From Hericium rajendrae (lineage: Eukaryota > Basidiomycota > Agaricomycetes > Russulales > Hericiaceae), in NCBI GenBank assembly GCA_033439255.1, contig CM065878.1, positions 682,001-746,000 of the forward strand: a stretch of DNA of 64,000 nucleotides. The letters are read 5' to 3'. The notes under the pieces were generated by a model. The model searched no databases. It had not been told where the DNA came from and saw nothing but the letters and a program-made list of their open reading frames with translations. Of the stretch, positions 34,709-45,863 are shown in pieces (within the stretch, counting starts at the first letter, position 1; every line of letters begins with the position of its first letter). A program made the position numbers and the translations under genes.

Positions 34709-34881
34709 TTTATCACCTGTGCTCTACTGTCCATAGACATCTCTTCTTTTGTTATCCATTATTCTGCTATTAGTTAGGTCTTGTCTCGTCTGCTGTGTCG
34801 CTGCTGTACGCCGGTGCGTGTTGTCTTGGTATCTGGGCTCGGGTGGATGCTGATTGTATGATGTCTTTAGGAAATATCACC

Positions 34882-34952
34882 GCCAATACGTGCACCCTAA
34901 AAGTATGTGCGCCCCCAAAAGTATGCGCGTGTTGAAAATATGCACGCACGTT
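34882..34952 (+). repeat. 70-bp direct repeat, right copy
   Basis: CACCCTAAAAGTATGTGCGC through GTGTTGAAAATATGCACG, about 85-90 percent like 33743-33812 by eye. Confidence 0.75.
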
Positions 34953-35048
34953 AGAAGTGTGTGCGTGCAGATCGAGTTGCATGTGAGGGTGATTTTTTGT
35001 GCAAATTGACTACCGTAGCCATCCTATTGCATCTAGAGCTCATGTTCA

Positions 35049-35166
35049 GGGTAACTACAAATACGGTACAAAGCCAGAATAGAATAAAAACATTGCAATG
35101 ACATAGAGGGTAACTACAGATACAGTACAAAGCCAGAATAGAATGAAAACATTGCAATGACATAGA
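35049..35166. repeat. 59-bp tandem duplication
   Basis: Two copies of a unit that begins GGGTAACTACA and ends CAATGACATAGA, separated by 59 bp and differing at four or so sites. Confidence 0.9.
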
Positions 35167-35187
35167 CAAAATCATGCGCTAGCCACT

Positions 35188-36990
35188 TCAGTCATCAATT
35201 ACAATCACATTGACATCACCTCGCACATCAGGCACAGGTGCTGTAACAACAGTGGAACCGCGGTTTCGGGACTTGGACCAGCCGCTCACCGTCTTGCGCC
35301 AATTGCACCAGAGGCCTGAGGAATTGCGCGGTACAGATGCAGCTTGACTACGTTCAGCCTCGCTTGAGGAATCCCAGATGCGGCGCTGTTCGTACCAAGT
35401 TGCCTTGACGTAGGGAACACCGCTGGTGACAAAGAGGCTCCAGCGTGCATTTTGACTGAGCTTCCCAGGGATGCTGCCCATTGCCATGAAAAACTCGGCC
35501 ATATCAACAGCGTACATCTCATTGATCCAGTCTGCGCTAGTAGGAATGACAGCAGGAAGATGTGCAGGTAACTCAAAATGCTGTGGTTCGGGTGAGGCAG
35601 ATGGAGGTGGTGTGAGCAGAGACAGATGGCCTAGCAGCGGAGATGCAGAAACAAGAGACACTGGGCTGCCTGGAGCCAAGTTCGGCGTTGAGGAAGCAGA
35701 GGATGGCCTAGATTGGGAAAGCGCAAGGCGAGGGCCCCGAAGCACAGGTGAGATGACTTCGTCACCAAGGTTGCGAGCACGTTTTGAAAGACAGCTTATA
35801 GGCTGTGAACTAGCATATATGGAGTCAAAGTTGACTGTGGTCGAAACACCTGAGGCACGGAAGAAAAGAACGATAGGCTGCCTAAGATTCTTGAGAGAAA
35901 TGACGTGATCGAGACGCTCTCGTAGCCAGATAGATCCGCGCTCGGCAAACTGTTCAATGCAGGATGTAGGACTCAAACTGCACTCGTCAAGAAGATCTGG
36001 GTGTTGTGCGAGACTGAATGTAGGCCACGTTTTGAGGCCTTGCTTACGGTGATGGGTTGGCAGCTCGCCGTTCTGAGGAGACAAAAAAAAAGATAAACAA
36101 TCACATCAGATCGTCAAGATAACAATGTTATACCTCATGCCAAAACCAGAACTCTACCTGGTGAGCAATGGAAAGCTCATTATCACGACGTTGCTTCTCA
36201 GCATCTTGACGTGTTTCGAGCTCAGCGCGCCGGCGATCATAGTCCTTGGACCACTTGGTACCTGCCGGCTTCCGAAATTGCTTTGGAGGTGACTGCGGTG
36301 GCATGCCGGGCTCAGACGGAGGAAGGAAATCTGAGAAGATGCCAAGGGGTGTGGGCGGTGGAGCCTCGGACTGGTTCCATACTTGCGTGGATGTGATAGA
36401 TTGGGAATTAGAGGATTGGGAAGATGTCGATGGTGTTGATGAACCAGAATGGACAAGACATCCGCCATCTGTGAGGCAGCACTTTTTGCACATCTGACGA
36501 GTGCAACGATCTGTCAGACATTGTCGCTGACAAAAGGGTTGTGCACATGTGGGCTTGCCAGGACGAGGGCCTGCTCTATGAGATCTGTGAGATGTACTCA
36601 ACGACGAGGGAGTAGCAGAAGGGGGCGTGGAGTCCTCAGTGGGTTGGGTTCCTATGGACAGCCCATGGCGGGCAACCTGCCGCTTCTCGACGTCACGAAG
36701 CAGCTCCTCAAGCATCTCTGGGACCAGCCAGATAAAGCAATCACATCGATGACACTAAGAAGGGTCAGACGAGTAGATATAGAGATGAAGGCATCACATA
36801 CGCTTCTGTAATGATTGCCCCGGTTATCTGTATTTGTACAGAGGACCGCAGCTCGGAGTTCACACTTGCACTTCGTACAAGGTAGAAACGCCTTTCGCAG
36901 CACAGCCCACGCCTGATCTTGCGTGAGAACGGAGCCCGAGAACACATAGGTATTTTCGACAGAGGAAGTAGACAGATACAAGGCAGACAT
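35188..36990 (-). CDS. Unknown protein with small cysteine cluster (member 3)
   Basis: Reverse-strand exons 36802-36990, 36134-36676 and 35188-36072, 538 residues, phased throughout. An upstream in-frame ATG at 37098 is possible. The N-terminal exon has CTKCKCELRAAVLC, a candidate metal-binding knuckle. About residues 95-130 carry the cluster CAQPFCQRQCLTDRC-TRQMCKKCCLTDGGCLVH, the same pattern as members 1 and 2. A basic/acidic coiled stretch (YDRRRAELETRQDAEKQRR) follows, then a C-terminal region with SADWINEMYAVDMAEFFMAM and WSLFVTSGVPYVKATWYEQR that may be a folded domain of its own. No known catalytic motif. It looks intact and may be a regulatory or DNA-binding protein (inference). Confidence 0.65.
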
Positions 36991-37540
36991 CGGCGGCGGC
37001 GTGGAGGGGGTGAATGAAGGGGGAGAATGAACCAGACGGCGGCAGGCGGGCGCGAGCTGTGGGCGCGCAATCTCGATGGCGTCATTGCTGTCAGGCAATA
37101 ATGAAATCGGGCGATCTCAGCGATCTCAATCTGGTGCCGGGCGCCCGACCGGCCAGATCTGAAACCCCGGTCGGCCGCGGCCGCGATCGTCGGGCAGTCG
37201 CGGACTGGCAGCCTCTGGCAGTCGCAGACATCCCGATATACGTACTTTCACGAACTATCCACCCCGGACAACTTGGACACTTTCTTCGGACAGTTCTCTG
37301 GACACTCTGGACACTCTGGAACGTCCCGCCGCGTTGTTTCGTTCACCAGCGTGACGCTTTGGATGGCATGTCACAAGTATCTTCTTGGTTTTCTCGATGT
37401 ATCTTCTGTTTTCTAACCCTAGCGTCAGCACGTGTCCTCCGGTTGCGGGCATGTGACTCGTTCCGAGTGTCCCGCTCTCTTGTTCCCTCAACCATTCACA
37501 ACCTGCGCTGACCCCGCCACCCGCCTGCCCTCTATTTCTC
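36991..37540. other. Intergenic with GGACA-rich repeat
   Basis: Promoter side of the member-3 gene, then a repeat-bearing stretch. No gene supported. Confidence 0.5.
37255..37335 (+). repeat. Dispersed GGACA-rich repeat, copy 2
   Basis: TTGGACACTTTCTTCGGACA followed by CTCTGGACACTCTGGACACTC. It shares the GGACA-type core with copies at 22250-22385 and 41590-41710. Confidence 0.4.
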
Positions 37541-39560
37541 CTACAGGAAGAACGCTAGGGACACGAGGTCGACAATGGGCATGCCCACAGGCACGGCCGG
37601 CGCAAGCGAGATAACAAATCCGGGCAGCATGAAGAACGGCAACAGCGCATGTGGCGTGTCGTCGCCCGCGCCCGGGCAGCCCTGTGCATTGTCGAACATC
37701 AAAATCATGTGTATTATGCATACTCACATCCTCCGTGACATATCCCAGCGTCAAGGTTTCTGCCGCCCGCCGCGCCTGCGCATCCATCTCCACAAGCCAC
37801 TGCCTATACCGTGATCCACCTCGCCCCACGCATATGCCTCGTCCCCCTCAGCCTGGCCAGAAGCTCCTCGCCCTGCTTGCTCAGCACGCGCAGCACTGCG
37901 CGCACGGCATCGACTGTGACGTTTGGTATGAAGCCATACCCGTTCGCGAATGGCGCCGCCGTCAGCGGTCGTCCTTTGTGAACGGCCCACGGAAGACGTC
38001 GAAACGCGGTGCGCCGGTGTTCATGATAATGTATGCCGGGATACCCGCATGGCTGCTGATCGCTGCGAGGGTGACGGGCTGAGCCTGGTGAGCGCAGAGT
38101 GCGGCGGGGGGTGGGGACGCGCCTGGTTTTCAAAGAGCGATATTAGCGAGCCGTTGCTCGGATGTTCGTCTCCGTCGTCGTGATGTGAGTGTTGAACTCA
38201 GATATTATGGTTGATGGGTTCACCGATACAGTGTACTCCCGCAGCGTGTAGCTGTACAGATGCCCCTTATCAAACTTGCACGCAAGCGCTTCGAGCCCCG
38301 CAATGATCTTCTGGCCATGGGACAGGACGAATGTCACATTGCTCGGGTTTGTATAGTACTGCGCTACATGTTAATAAGCGTGCAAAAGCGGAACAAGAGG
38401 GAGAATCCCTCACATGCAATGTGGTTCACATCCAGATACTATTGCGCGAACTGTATGTCCTTGCCTCCATTCCGTTCATCACCATCTCATCCCCGACGTA
38501 TGTGCTCGGCACCCCCACGCTAGGCAGGCTCGTGCTCGCACTGCGCGAACGCGGGATGTCAAGCACGGGCCCGACGCTCCCGCCCCACCCCGCCACGGCG
38601 TCCGGCGCGCATGGCGTGCCCGGCGCAGCCACGGCGTACGTGGGGTACGCGGGTGGCGGCGGCGGCGGCACGAAGCCCGGGTCCTGCTCGGACGTCGGCA
38701 GCATGGGACTCAGCGGCGCGGGCAGCGGCATGCGGCTCCCCCTGCCGCTGAAGCCGAAGCTAGGTGTACCGGGCGTCGGCGGCGCGAAGGTCATGAGGGG
38801 CGTCGTGGGTATGCACGTATAGGCCTGCACCGTGGTTTATGGGAGCGAGTTGCGCTGTGAGGGCGAGAGGAAGCTCGAGGCGCGGAAATTGGGTAGGGCT
38901 TTGGGGCGGGTGCCGGCGGTGGGAAGGGTGTAGTGCTTGCGATGGCGCCCGCACTAATGGGCGCGGAGCCGGTGACACTGAGGCGCTGCTGGGCCGCGAA
39001 GGCCACGGTGTCTGGGGCATCGCTATCGGGAATGGTGGTGCAGGTTCGGAGAGCGCCTCGCACTCTGTGACACTGTGGGGAGTGGGCGAGCCGGCGCCAA
39101 TCTCGAGAGCGAGCGAGCCCGTGAGTGACACGCGGTTGCACTGCGGCGAAAGGTCGAGCACGCAGTTCCAACCACGACAAGAATACACGCGTCGGGTACA
39201 CAAGCTTTGCATCGTCCTTGCACCATCTACATGTAATGCCCGCTCTGCAGCACCATCGAGCGCTCGTCGTACTGTTTTGCTCACATTCATCAGCCTGCCA
39301 GGCCAGGATCAGAGCAGAGGACAAGATGAAGACGCACGGCAGTCCTGCACAGGGCTGTCCCTCCCCCGAAGATGTGGATCGGTGTGCGCGGGTGTTGCGT
39401 GCGGAAGGCGTCGAATACGAGCGCGTCTCTGTCCATTGCGTGTGTCAGTACTACTGCATGTATATGTGCTATGGAAATATAGTCTTTCACTCAAAGTCAT
39501 CAGGCTATCAAAAATGTGTCCGCCGAAAAGGAGCAAATCCACGCCAGGCGACGCTCTTGC
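37541..39560 (-). pseudogene. 5'-nucleotidase-like calcineurin-fold phosphoesterase, decayed
   Basis: Reverse-strand relic of the fungal 5'-nucleotidase/2',3'-cyclic phosphodiesterase family, usually secreted or vacuolar. Recognisable parts, N to C: VDLLLFGGHIFDSLM (position of the metal-binding GD motif, here changed); FRTQHPRTPIHIFGGGT (position of GGHxH, His lost); SHGQKIIAGLEALACKFDKG; NGSLISLFENQARP; SHAGIPAYIIMNTGAPRFDV, FRGPFTKDD; after a one-base shift TAAPFANGYGFIPNVTVDAV; TLGYVTEDV; and the tail PGAGDDTPHALLPFFMLPGF. Metal ligands are gone, so it cannot be active. Between 38426 and 39290 lies a Pro-rich segment that does not belong to the family (listed separately). Confidence 0.65.
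38426..39290 (-). other. Proline-rich coding-like segment embedded in the phosphoesterase relic
   Basis: Overlapping reverse frames with strongly coding-like composition: ALSEPAPPFPIAMPQTPWPS and PLPAPLSPMLPTSEQDPGFV. They resemble a disordered region of a regulatory protein, in two frames offset near 38815. It may be a piece of another gene inserted in the relic. No family is recognised. Confidence 0.3.
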
Positions 39561-39833
39561 CAGTCCTTGCTAGGAAATTTTTCTTGCGTTCCTCGGTATC
39601 GGGTACTTCGCCATATGGCTGCTTGATCCAGACACAAGGTATGGTGCCATTTGGGACATAGTCGATGTGGTATGACAGCCAGAAGTATGTGCTGTCGGCG
39701 TGAGGGCGGGATACCTCAATATGATATATCGAACGCAGAACATGCTCCCAAGATGGACTCGATCACAGAAATCAGACCCATCTTGGAGGAGTGGACATTA
39801 TTGATGTAGGGTGAGGCGAGGCAGATGGCGCCG

Positions 39834-40172
39834 TCACCGTCCGCGGACGTAGACCATCGCAGATGGCTCAAGCAGACACAGGAAGCCCTGCACGAGCAAG
39901 CCCTCGAGGAACTGCACGTATGTGCTGTCATTTGCTGTGAGGCCAAGGGTCTTGTTGAGCGCAGCGTGGAAGAGGTCGTGGAGGTGCTCTTCGCTGTGCT
40001 GCAGCAGCTTCAGTCGCGATTTGTTCATGAGGATTAATTGTGTGCTGGGGCGGTATCAACTGTCTGAATGGTCAGTCGGGAAGAAGAAACATACATTCTC
40101 TGTGCGGTCTCGGCGCCCTTGTGCTTCTTCTTGTACTGTGTTTCGATTGCCTGCTGCTCCTGTTGAAGATGG
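39834..40172 (-). pseudogene. VMA4-like: V-ATPase subunit E (Vma4) fragment
   Basis: Two exon-like pieces on the reverse strand. HLQQEQQAIETQYKKKHKGA then ETAQRM, followed by a splice donor; then MNKSRLKLLQHSEEHLHDLF, GLTANDSTYVQFLEGLLVQG and LCLLEPSAMVYVRGR before a stop. This matches the coiled-coil and start of the globular domain of the vacuolar proton pump stalk subunit E (IRQEQQAI, NKSRLKLL, FLEGLLVQGLL, LLEP). The N-terminal half and the C-terminal half are missing. It is a partial copy of a host gene. Confidence 0.65.
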
Positions 40173-40529
40173 GCCGAGGCTGTCATTATGCAGCTTCAGC
40201 CAGGAATTGAAAGCGGCCAACGAGCCGAAGCCTGATTGAGCCTAACTGGTCTGGGTCTTGCCAGTACACAACTCAGCACCTGATTGAGAACGAAGAAGCA
40301 CCAGACGCATCTTCCGCAAATATGACAGCTTCGATAGGCAGAGGAAGAACTATAAACTACACGCTCAGCAGCGCCCCGAGCATGGCTCGTATCCTACAAC
40401 CCTCCAAGGCATCGAACACCCACGCTGCCGGATGCCCATCCACCTCCCGCTCAGCCCCGATAATTTCAAACAGAAACTGCGCCGCCTTGCCACCTCCCCT
40501 ACTGGACTCAAATCACCTCCCACATCGCC

Positions 40530-40770
40530 TGCAAGTCCAATCAGAACCCATCCTCCGGGATCCCGTAGCACGTCCACGTGCCCGCGAACCAGAGCCCCTG
40601 CGCACCCTGGATCATTGGATGGTGGATAGAGCGGCCAAGTGCACAAGGCGCCGGTCGAGCACGGGGTGGACATAGGCGAAGCGGCAGACAAGCGTGGCGG
40701 GTGCCGGTACATGCGACGCATTGAGGGTTGCAAAGATGGGGCCGTGCTCGACGAGAGGGAGATGTTTCCG
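40530..40770 (-). pseudogene. FAD-dependent amine oxidase-like fragment
   Basis: Reverse frame peptides ATLVCRFAYVHPVLDRRLVH, and after a shift GLWFAGTWTCYGIPEDGF. They resemble the C-terminal part of the fungal NAD(P)/FAD-binding amine oxidoreductase family (TYSHPL..., FAGAWTKYGFHEDGF). Everything else is missing. Assignment by eye. Confidence 0.4.
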
Positions 40771-43700
40771 CTAGCTCTCATGCATCGCCTTCAATGCCTC
40801 ATCCGGGTCTCACTCTGGGGCCTCATCATAATCCCTGTCTCGACCGCATGTTTCAGTAGCTGCTCGGCTGTCCAGATGGTACAGTCGCATGCACTGGCCA
40901 TGCGATATTCAGCAATGCTGTGGAGAATTGCTTGTCCCCTCATCTGCAGGATTTGGAGATTAGCACCATGGGAAGGCACGCACAGGAACGAAGTCTGAAA
41001 AACATGGAATGAGACAGAACCCATCGACCACACCAGTTCCCATTGTCCTTGTCTTCGGACACGACGTCATTGTCATCCTGTAAGAGCAGAAAGGCGCCGC
41101 TGAGCTGAGTGATACTATGCAGAAGAAGGGAGCAGCGCACCACAAAATACTTGTCCTTCGCGTTGTCGACGTCTACATCACACTCCTCATCCGCAAAGGC
41201 ACGCGTGCGTGTCTGCGCTTGGAGGCGTGCTCGGCTTGGCTTTGACGCACCATTTGCGCCCATTGTTGGTACGCGGCCGGTGGTTTCTGGGCTGGGGTCA
41301 GATGCACGAACAGCTGTGAGGAAGGCCTACCTCGATGAAGAGAATGTAGACCTCGCAGTTGCTGCAATCATCGTGCCTGCCTTGGAATAGTACTGAGCTC
41401 TGCTGCTGAAAGAGCAGATCTATGCGAAGTTGAGCAGCCCGCGGCGAACCAACGCGCGTCAGTGGACGGAATTTGGGACGCCAGGTTGCCGGCGCTCAAT
41501 GCTTGTGTAATGCCCAACCCCACTCTAGGGGGTAGGCGCCTCCTTTAGGGTTACCCGTCACGTATGCCTGTCTCCGATCGGACCCGATCGGGCGCGGACG
41601 GACAGTTCTGTCCACTGAGACCGACTCAGACGGACAGTCCGGACAGTTCGGACAATCTGGACAGGACACTTCTAGTTCCCGAACGCCCTCCAGGGAACAG
41701 GTCTTCCCTCGAAAATTCCTGCCTTATATGGAAGCTATTGACATCGTCCTAATTCGGAGTCTTCCGCCTCACCTGTCTCACCTCATCACGTCCAGGCTCC
41801 AGCTACGTTCGTCTCTCAGAGACGTATATAAGTAGTCCATTTTTCTAGTTAGTCTGTCATGTTTTCGCAGAAGCAAAGAGCTTGTTCGCACGATCATCAG
41901 GAGAGTATGAAACATATCTCATTAAATGGTGGCGAAGATCAGTCGCGCCCCTCTGTGTCGGTTGAAGGAAGGTGTGGGGTTTAGTTATTTGTATTCTCAT
42001 TTGGCAAAAGATTGGAACCGGAGCGCTCTCGTTTTCTGACCAGGCTCGTTTGATATCAAGTATATTGTGGTCCTCTATCCTGCATACGCTGCAGCGACTG
42101 CACTCACTTTGCATCCCGTTGCTCAGCCGTGCAGACAAGTTAGAGAACATGATAAGTATAAGTAATCCCGTATCAAACGATTGTCTATGAAAGCTTTGCT
42201 ATATTTATCAAATCATATCTTCGACGCAAAATCTACCGTCCAGACGGGGACAGGTGGTGCCCGTAGGGCCGTGCTATTTTTCAGTCCACCAGACCGCGTT
42301 CTCTTACGCACATATCTGGTCACCATATGCAGTCTAGCTTCGATTGCCCCGCGAACCTGACGTCTATGCGCTCCATACACCCCGCTTGATAGCAACACCA
42401 TCTGTTCACATGTTGCTATGTCGTGCTTCCTCTGCAGGAGACCAGCTCTGACATACGCCCCAAACACGATGCCCTGACTACGTCGTATAGTCCATCCGTG
42501 CTCCATCCCCACTTGTCGACTTGCTCCTCTCCATCATGCCTTTGCACCTCACTTCGACATCCCCGCCCCCGCCTGAGGCGTCGGGGCGACCAGCGAGGTC
42601 AGCGGACAACTTTCTCACAGACACCATGAAAATCTTTATCCATCTTGGTGCGCGAATCCTGCTGTCATCCTCTCTGATTTTCATAGATTTGTCCCGTCTT
42701 CGTTCAACGCATCGCCTGGGTCCCGACTGTGCTCGCGGTTCGCGGCGTGACGCCAGCCGTCTCGGGCTACCGGCCACTCAGCGTCTTCCATTTCTCTTAG
42801 AACCATTAAAGTAACCCAATTCCTCGAACAGCCTCCCTCGCGGACACGCGTGCGAACTGAACAGAAGTAGATCTGTGCTGCGAGGCATACGGTACGCCCG
42901 GGTGTTTTTCCAAGCCTCTGCGACTTCGGCGGATTTCCATTTTCAATTCCATGCGCCTTCATCTTATGCATAACTATACATTCCAATGCGGCTGACGTAT
43001 CGAGCGTAGGAATGCGTTCCGCCCTTCCGTTCCATGTATCGTCTAGCCTCGTTTCAGCTTATTGGAAATGCGACACTAATCCATGGCTCGCTATGAGAGT
43101 GCGAGGGATGCAGACGTTGCTTGGAGCAAGTGGGATCAGACGAAGGAAGGGTTTTATCGCGCTCCGGCGCTATCGATAAGTAAGTCGGTCGTCTCATACC
43201 TCCAAGTCCTTGCTGCCAATAGCAACGCTGCCGGGTTATAACAGATGCCATTGCCTCAGCTTAGCTCAGTTGTGCTCATCCTCAGGGTCTTTGTCACTTA
43301 GCCGACATCACATCCAAGAAACGAGCACAACGGACCGCTCCAGATTTGTGCGCGATGATGTTGGCGCTGAACGATGTGCGCCAACGCCTGATCGCCTCGC
43401 ATGCAGCGACATCAGTTTATATGGCGCGCGGTCTGGTTTGACCCTGCCTTAACGAGCGACGCACGATGCACACAACACGGGCCCACAGGTCGCTGCTAAC
43501 GCCCTCCCTTATTCCCGCGTATCCAGCTCCATAGATCCATGCCTCTTTTCCTTGATCGCCGGGGCCCCAGTATACAATCTGAGCGCGCGATGCCGACGAA
43601 GTTCTGTACCGCCAACTCCAGCAAGCAATATCGCCACTTCTCGCTCATTCATCTCCGTCTGCAACTCAGCGTGACGCAATGCGCTAACAAGATCGAGCAC

Positions 43701-43917
43701 CGTTCGTCTTCCCAACTATCACAGCACAACTGACAATCGCTCCCACCGATGGCTTGTAGACTTTTGCAATCCGTCGCTGTTCAACCATAAGCTTGGCAAC
43801 GCGTCTCGTGGTCATGCAATTCAATTTCGCAGCAGTCCACACGACAATCCAGCGTCACGTCGGACTCACGCCTTTACTTCTAGTTATATAAGATTGAGCG
43901 TTTTCTAAAATTATGAA
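40771..43917. other. Long interval without a supported gene
   Basis: About 3.1 kb of short frames. Around 41590-41710 it contains the third GGACA-rich repeat. The reverse frames near 40940-41260 have coding-like composition but no recognised match. A TATATAA stretch near 43885 precedes the tRNA at 43918. Confidence 0.4.
41590..41710 (+). repeat. Dispersed GGACA-rich repeat, copy 3
   Basis: GGACGGACAGTTCTGTCC, GACGGACAGTCCGGACAGTT and CTGGACAGGACACTTCTAGT, followed by CCTCCAGGGAACAGG. Opposite in orientation to copy 1. Confidence 0.45.
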
Positions 43918-44009
43918 GACACCATAGCCAAGTGGTTACGGCGACAGATTCGAACTTCTTGACTATCTGTTTCCCTCTGGGAGCGTAGGTTCAAATCCTG
44001 CTGGTGTCG
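43918..44009 (+). tRNA. trnS(CGA): tRNA-Ser(CGA) with 10-nt intron, second copy
   Basis: Same body as the copy at 21995 (acceptor GACACCA, A box TAGCCAAGTGG, B box GGTTCAAATCC, long variable arm). Anticodon loop TTCGAA followed by the intron CTTCTTGACT, different from copy 1. A T-run at 44028-44033 is the likely terminator; a TATATAA box lies about 30 bp upstream. Confidence 0.92.
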
Positions 44010-44602
44010 TTGTAACTCCTCCAGTGCTTTTTTAATTTTTCTTTCTGTCTCCCTCCAGAATCCAATCAGTTGTATTATCATGGATCACTACATATATGCA
44101 GGATGACAGTCCGATTATATATGTGATGTCAACCAAGTGTGGATTTATGCAGCACAAAGCTGATACAGGTTTTCTCTCCTCTGTCTTGAGACTTGCTGCA
44201 GGGTGTTCAGCTCTCCACAATCACTGCGGAACCCCCAAATTATCTAGAGCCTAACAGGGTGCAAATATACGATAACTCCTACCTTTTCGGATGAGCTAGT
44301 GATCTTTCCGGACCTTTTCAGGTCGAACGAGAAAGGTGCGATCGACAACGACACTTTGTTTCCCTGACATCCTTTTCGGGTCCTAATAGCCGGACTTTCT
44401 TGCCCTTTTCCGAGCTCGAGAAACATCACGTAAGTCAACCACTCTTTTGCTCCAAAAAGTGTGTCTCTTCGCCTCAGCATATCTCGAAAAGATGCCCTGG
44501 CACCATGTTCGGGGTTATAAGGCATCAGTGAGTTCAAGAAATTTCATTAAGTCGTCTCGCAGCTTACCTCATACACCCGCGTCCTCCCCGTTGCATCTTG
44601 CC
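44010..44602. other. Intergenic
   Basis: Downstream flank of the tRNA and upstream flank of the next gene. No gene or repeat recognised. Confidence 0.5.
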
Positions 44603-45433
44603 ATGGCCTATCCCAGCATGTTGAACTTGCACCGCAATGCCCTCAAGATCTGCATGATACATGACAAAGCAGTCGAGGTAACGCAGTTCCTATTTACCCC
44701 GAAGGTCCCGCTCGAGAGGCCTGTGGTAAGTAATATGGTATTTCTTCTATGCATTTACTTTGCTAATTTAATGTTCTGCAGCTGTTTGAGATTATTTGCA
44801 CTACAGATTCTGTTGTCAAGGACAAGGAGGAATCCAAACCCAAGTTAGAGATCATGGAGGCGACGGAGGCTGTCGCTCAGCATGCCTCGCACACGTCTCA
44901 GGTGGCGCTGGCTCCTCCTCTTGTGCCTGTCATGCCTGTCACACCTGCACCTTCGCAAGTCATCCCGGCACCCCAGAAGGCCACGCAGGCTGCATTGCTC
45001 ATGCTTGTGAGCCCATTAGCCTTGCGCGCCAGAGAAGGAGCCTCGGTATCTGGTAAGTGTGACTATATGCACTTGTTAGATTAACTAGATGCTCTTGCTA
45101 ACTTCTTCCCAGCTCGCAATGCCATACCCGGCCCATCTGAACAGGCTTCCATGAGCAAAGGTATGTAGCTAGGCTGATTTCTCATTGACTTTTGGACTAA
45201 TTTTGCAAGCAGTCAGAAAGCTTGCGAGTCCTGCCACCCGTCGCACCCGTGCTGAACGCACTGAGCGCACCAGGCTTGACTCCTTCTACCTCATCCCCAA
45301 CATCAGCCAAGGTATCAGCCAGGCAAGTCACAAATACCTGCTCGTGAGGGTCCACAGCCTGCCGACCTCCATGACGGACAGCAATAGCGAGCCGGAGATG
45401 GGTGTTCAAGCGAAAAAAGTGCGTACTGAGTAA
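44603..45433 (+). CDS. Unknown Ala/Pro-rich protein
   Basis: Exons 44603-44725, 44782-45052, 45113-45160, 45213-45433 give 220 residues in phase. N-terminal segment LHRNALKICMIHDKAVEVTQF, then LFEIICTTDSVVKDKEESKP, an Ala/Pro/Val-rich low-complexity middle, and a basic end with TRRTRAERTERTRL. No known domain. It lies upstream of the Plavaka transposase and could be a companion ORF of that element or an independent lineage-specific gene. Confidence 0.5.
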
Positions 45434-45863
45434 GCCCGTAATGGATGGGGAAACAATTTGGTAGACATGATATACTTTTAGTTCAATCGCAGTGTGTAAT
45501 TTTATGTCTACCCTCAGCTCTCTATGTCTGCAAATAGCATATTGACCTCCCTCTCAGAAAATTGAATACTATCACTTCAAACTGACAGAAAAGTAGATTT
45601 TAACTTCACAGCATCATATCTTGCATACTACTTCCCTCATATACTAAATATTAGAGCTTAGTACGTGCCGACATGCGAGATAACCACATTCAAACTTGAG
45701 CTCTTTGCAACGGTGTCCAACACGTGATGCCGATGCGCTGCGATGCACCTTCATCGTGCCGAATCTGGATGGGTGGCGCGCATGAGATGACGGTGCATCT
45801 TGCCTCTTGCTGTCATCGTCGTCTGCTTGCTTCCATCTCTTCACTCGTTTCCATCTCCTGCTC
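45434..45863. other. Spacer upstream of Plavaka transposase
   Basis: Probably the 5' end of the transposon. I could not fix a terminal inverted repeat here. Confidence 0.4.

Larger units (their letters stand above)
34709..35187. other. Intergenic with repeats
   Basis: No gene. It holds the right-hand 70-bp direct repeat (34882-34952) and a 59-bp tandem duplication (35049-35166), listed separately. Confidence 0.6.

Noticed and set aside
35049-35166. Possible CRISPR-like or satellite array
   Set aside because: Only two tandem copies of 59 bp without spacers; a simple duplication in a eukaryotic genome.
38760-39324. Two reverse frames of 176-177 codons as independent genes
   Set aside because: They overlap each other in different phases and lie within the phosphoesterase relic; kept only as an embedded unidentified segment.
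42213-42986. Several open frames of about 100 codons on both strands
   Set aside because: No splice logic, no conserved motif, and mutual overlap; treated as non-coding.
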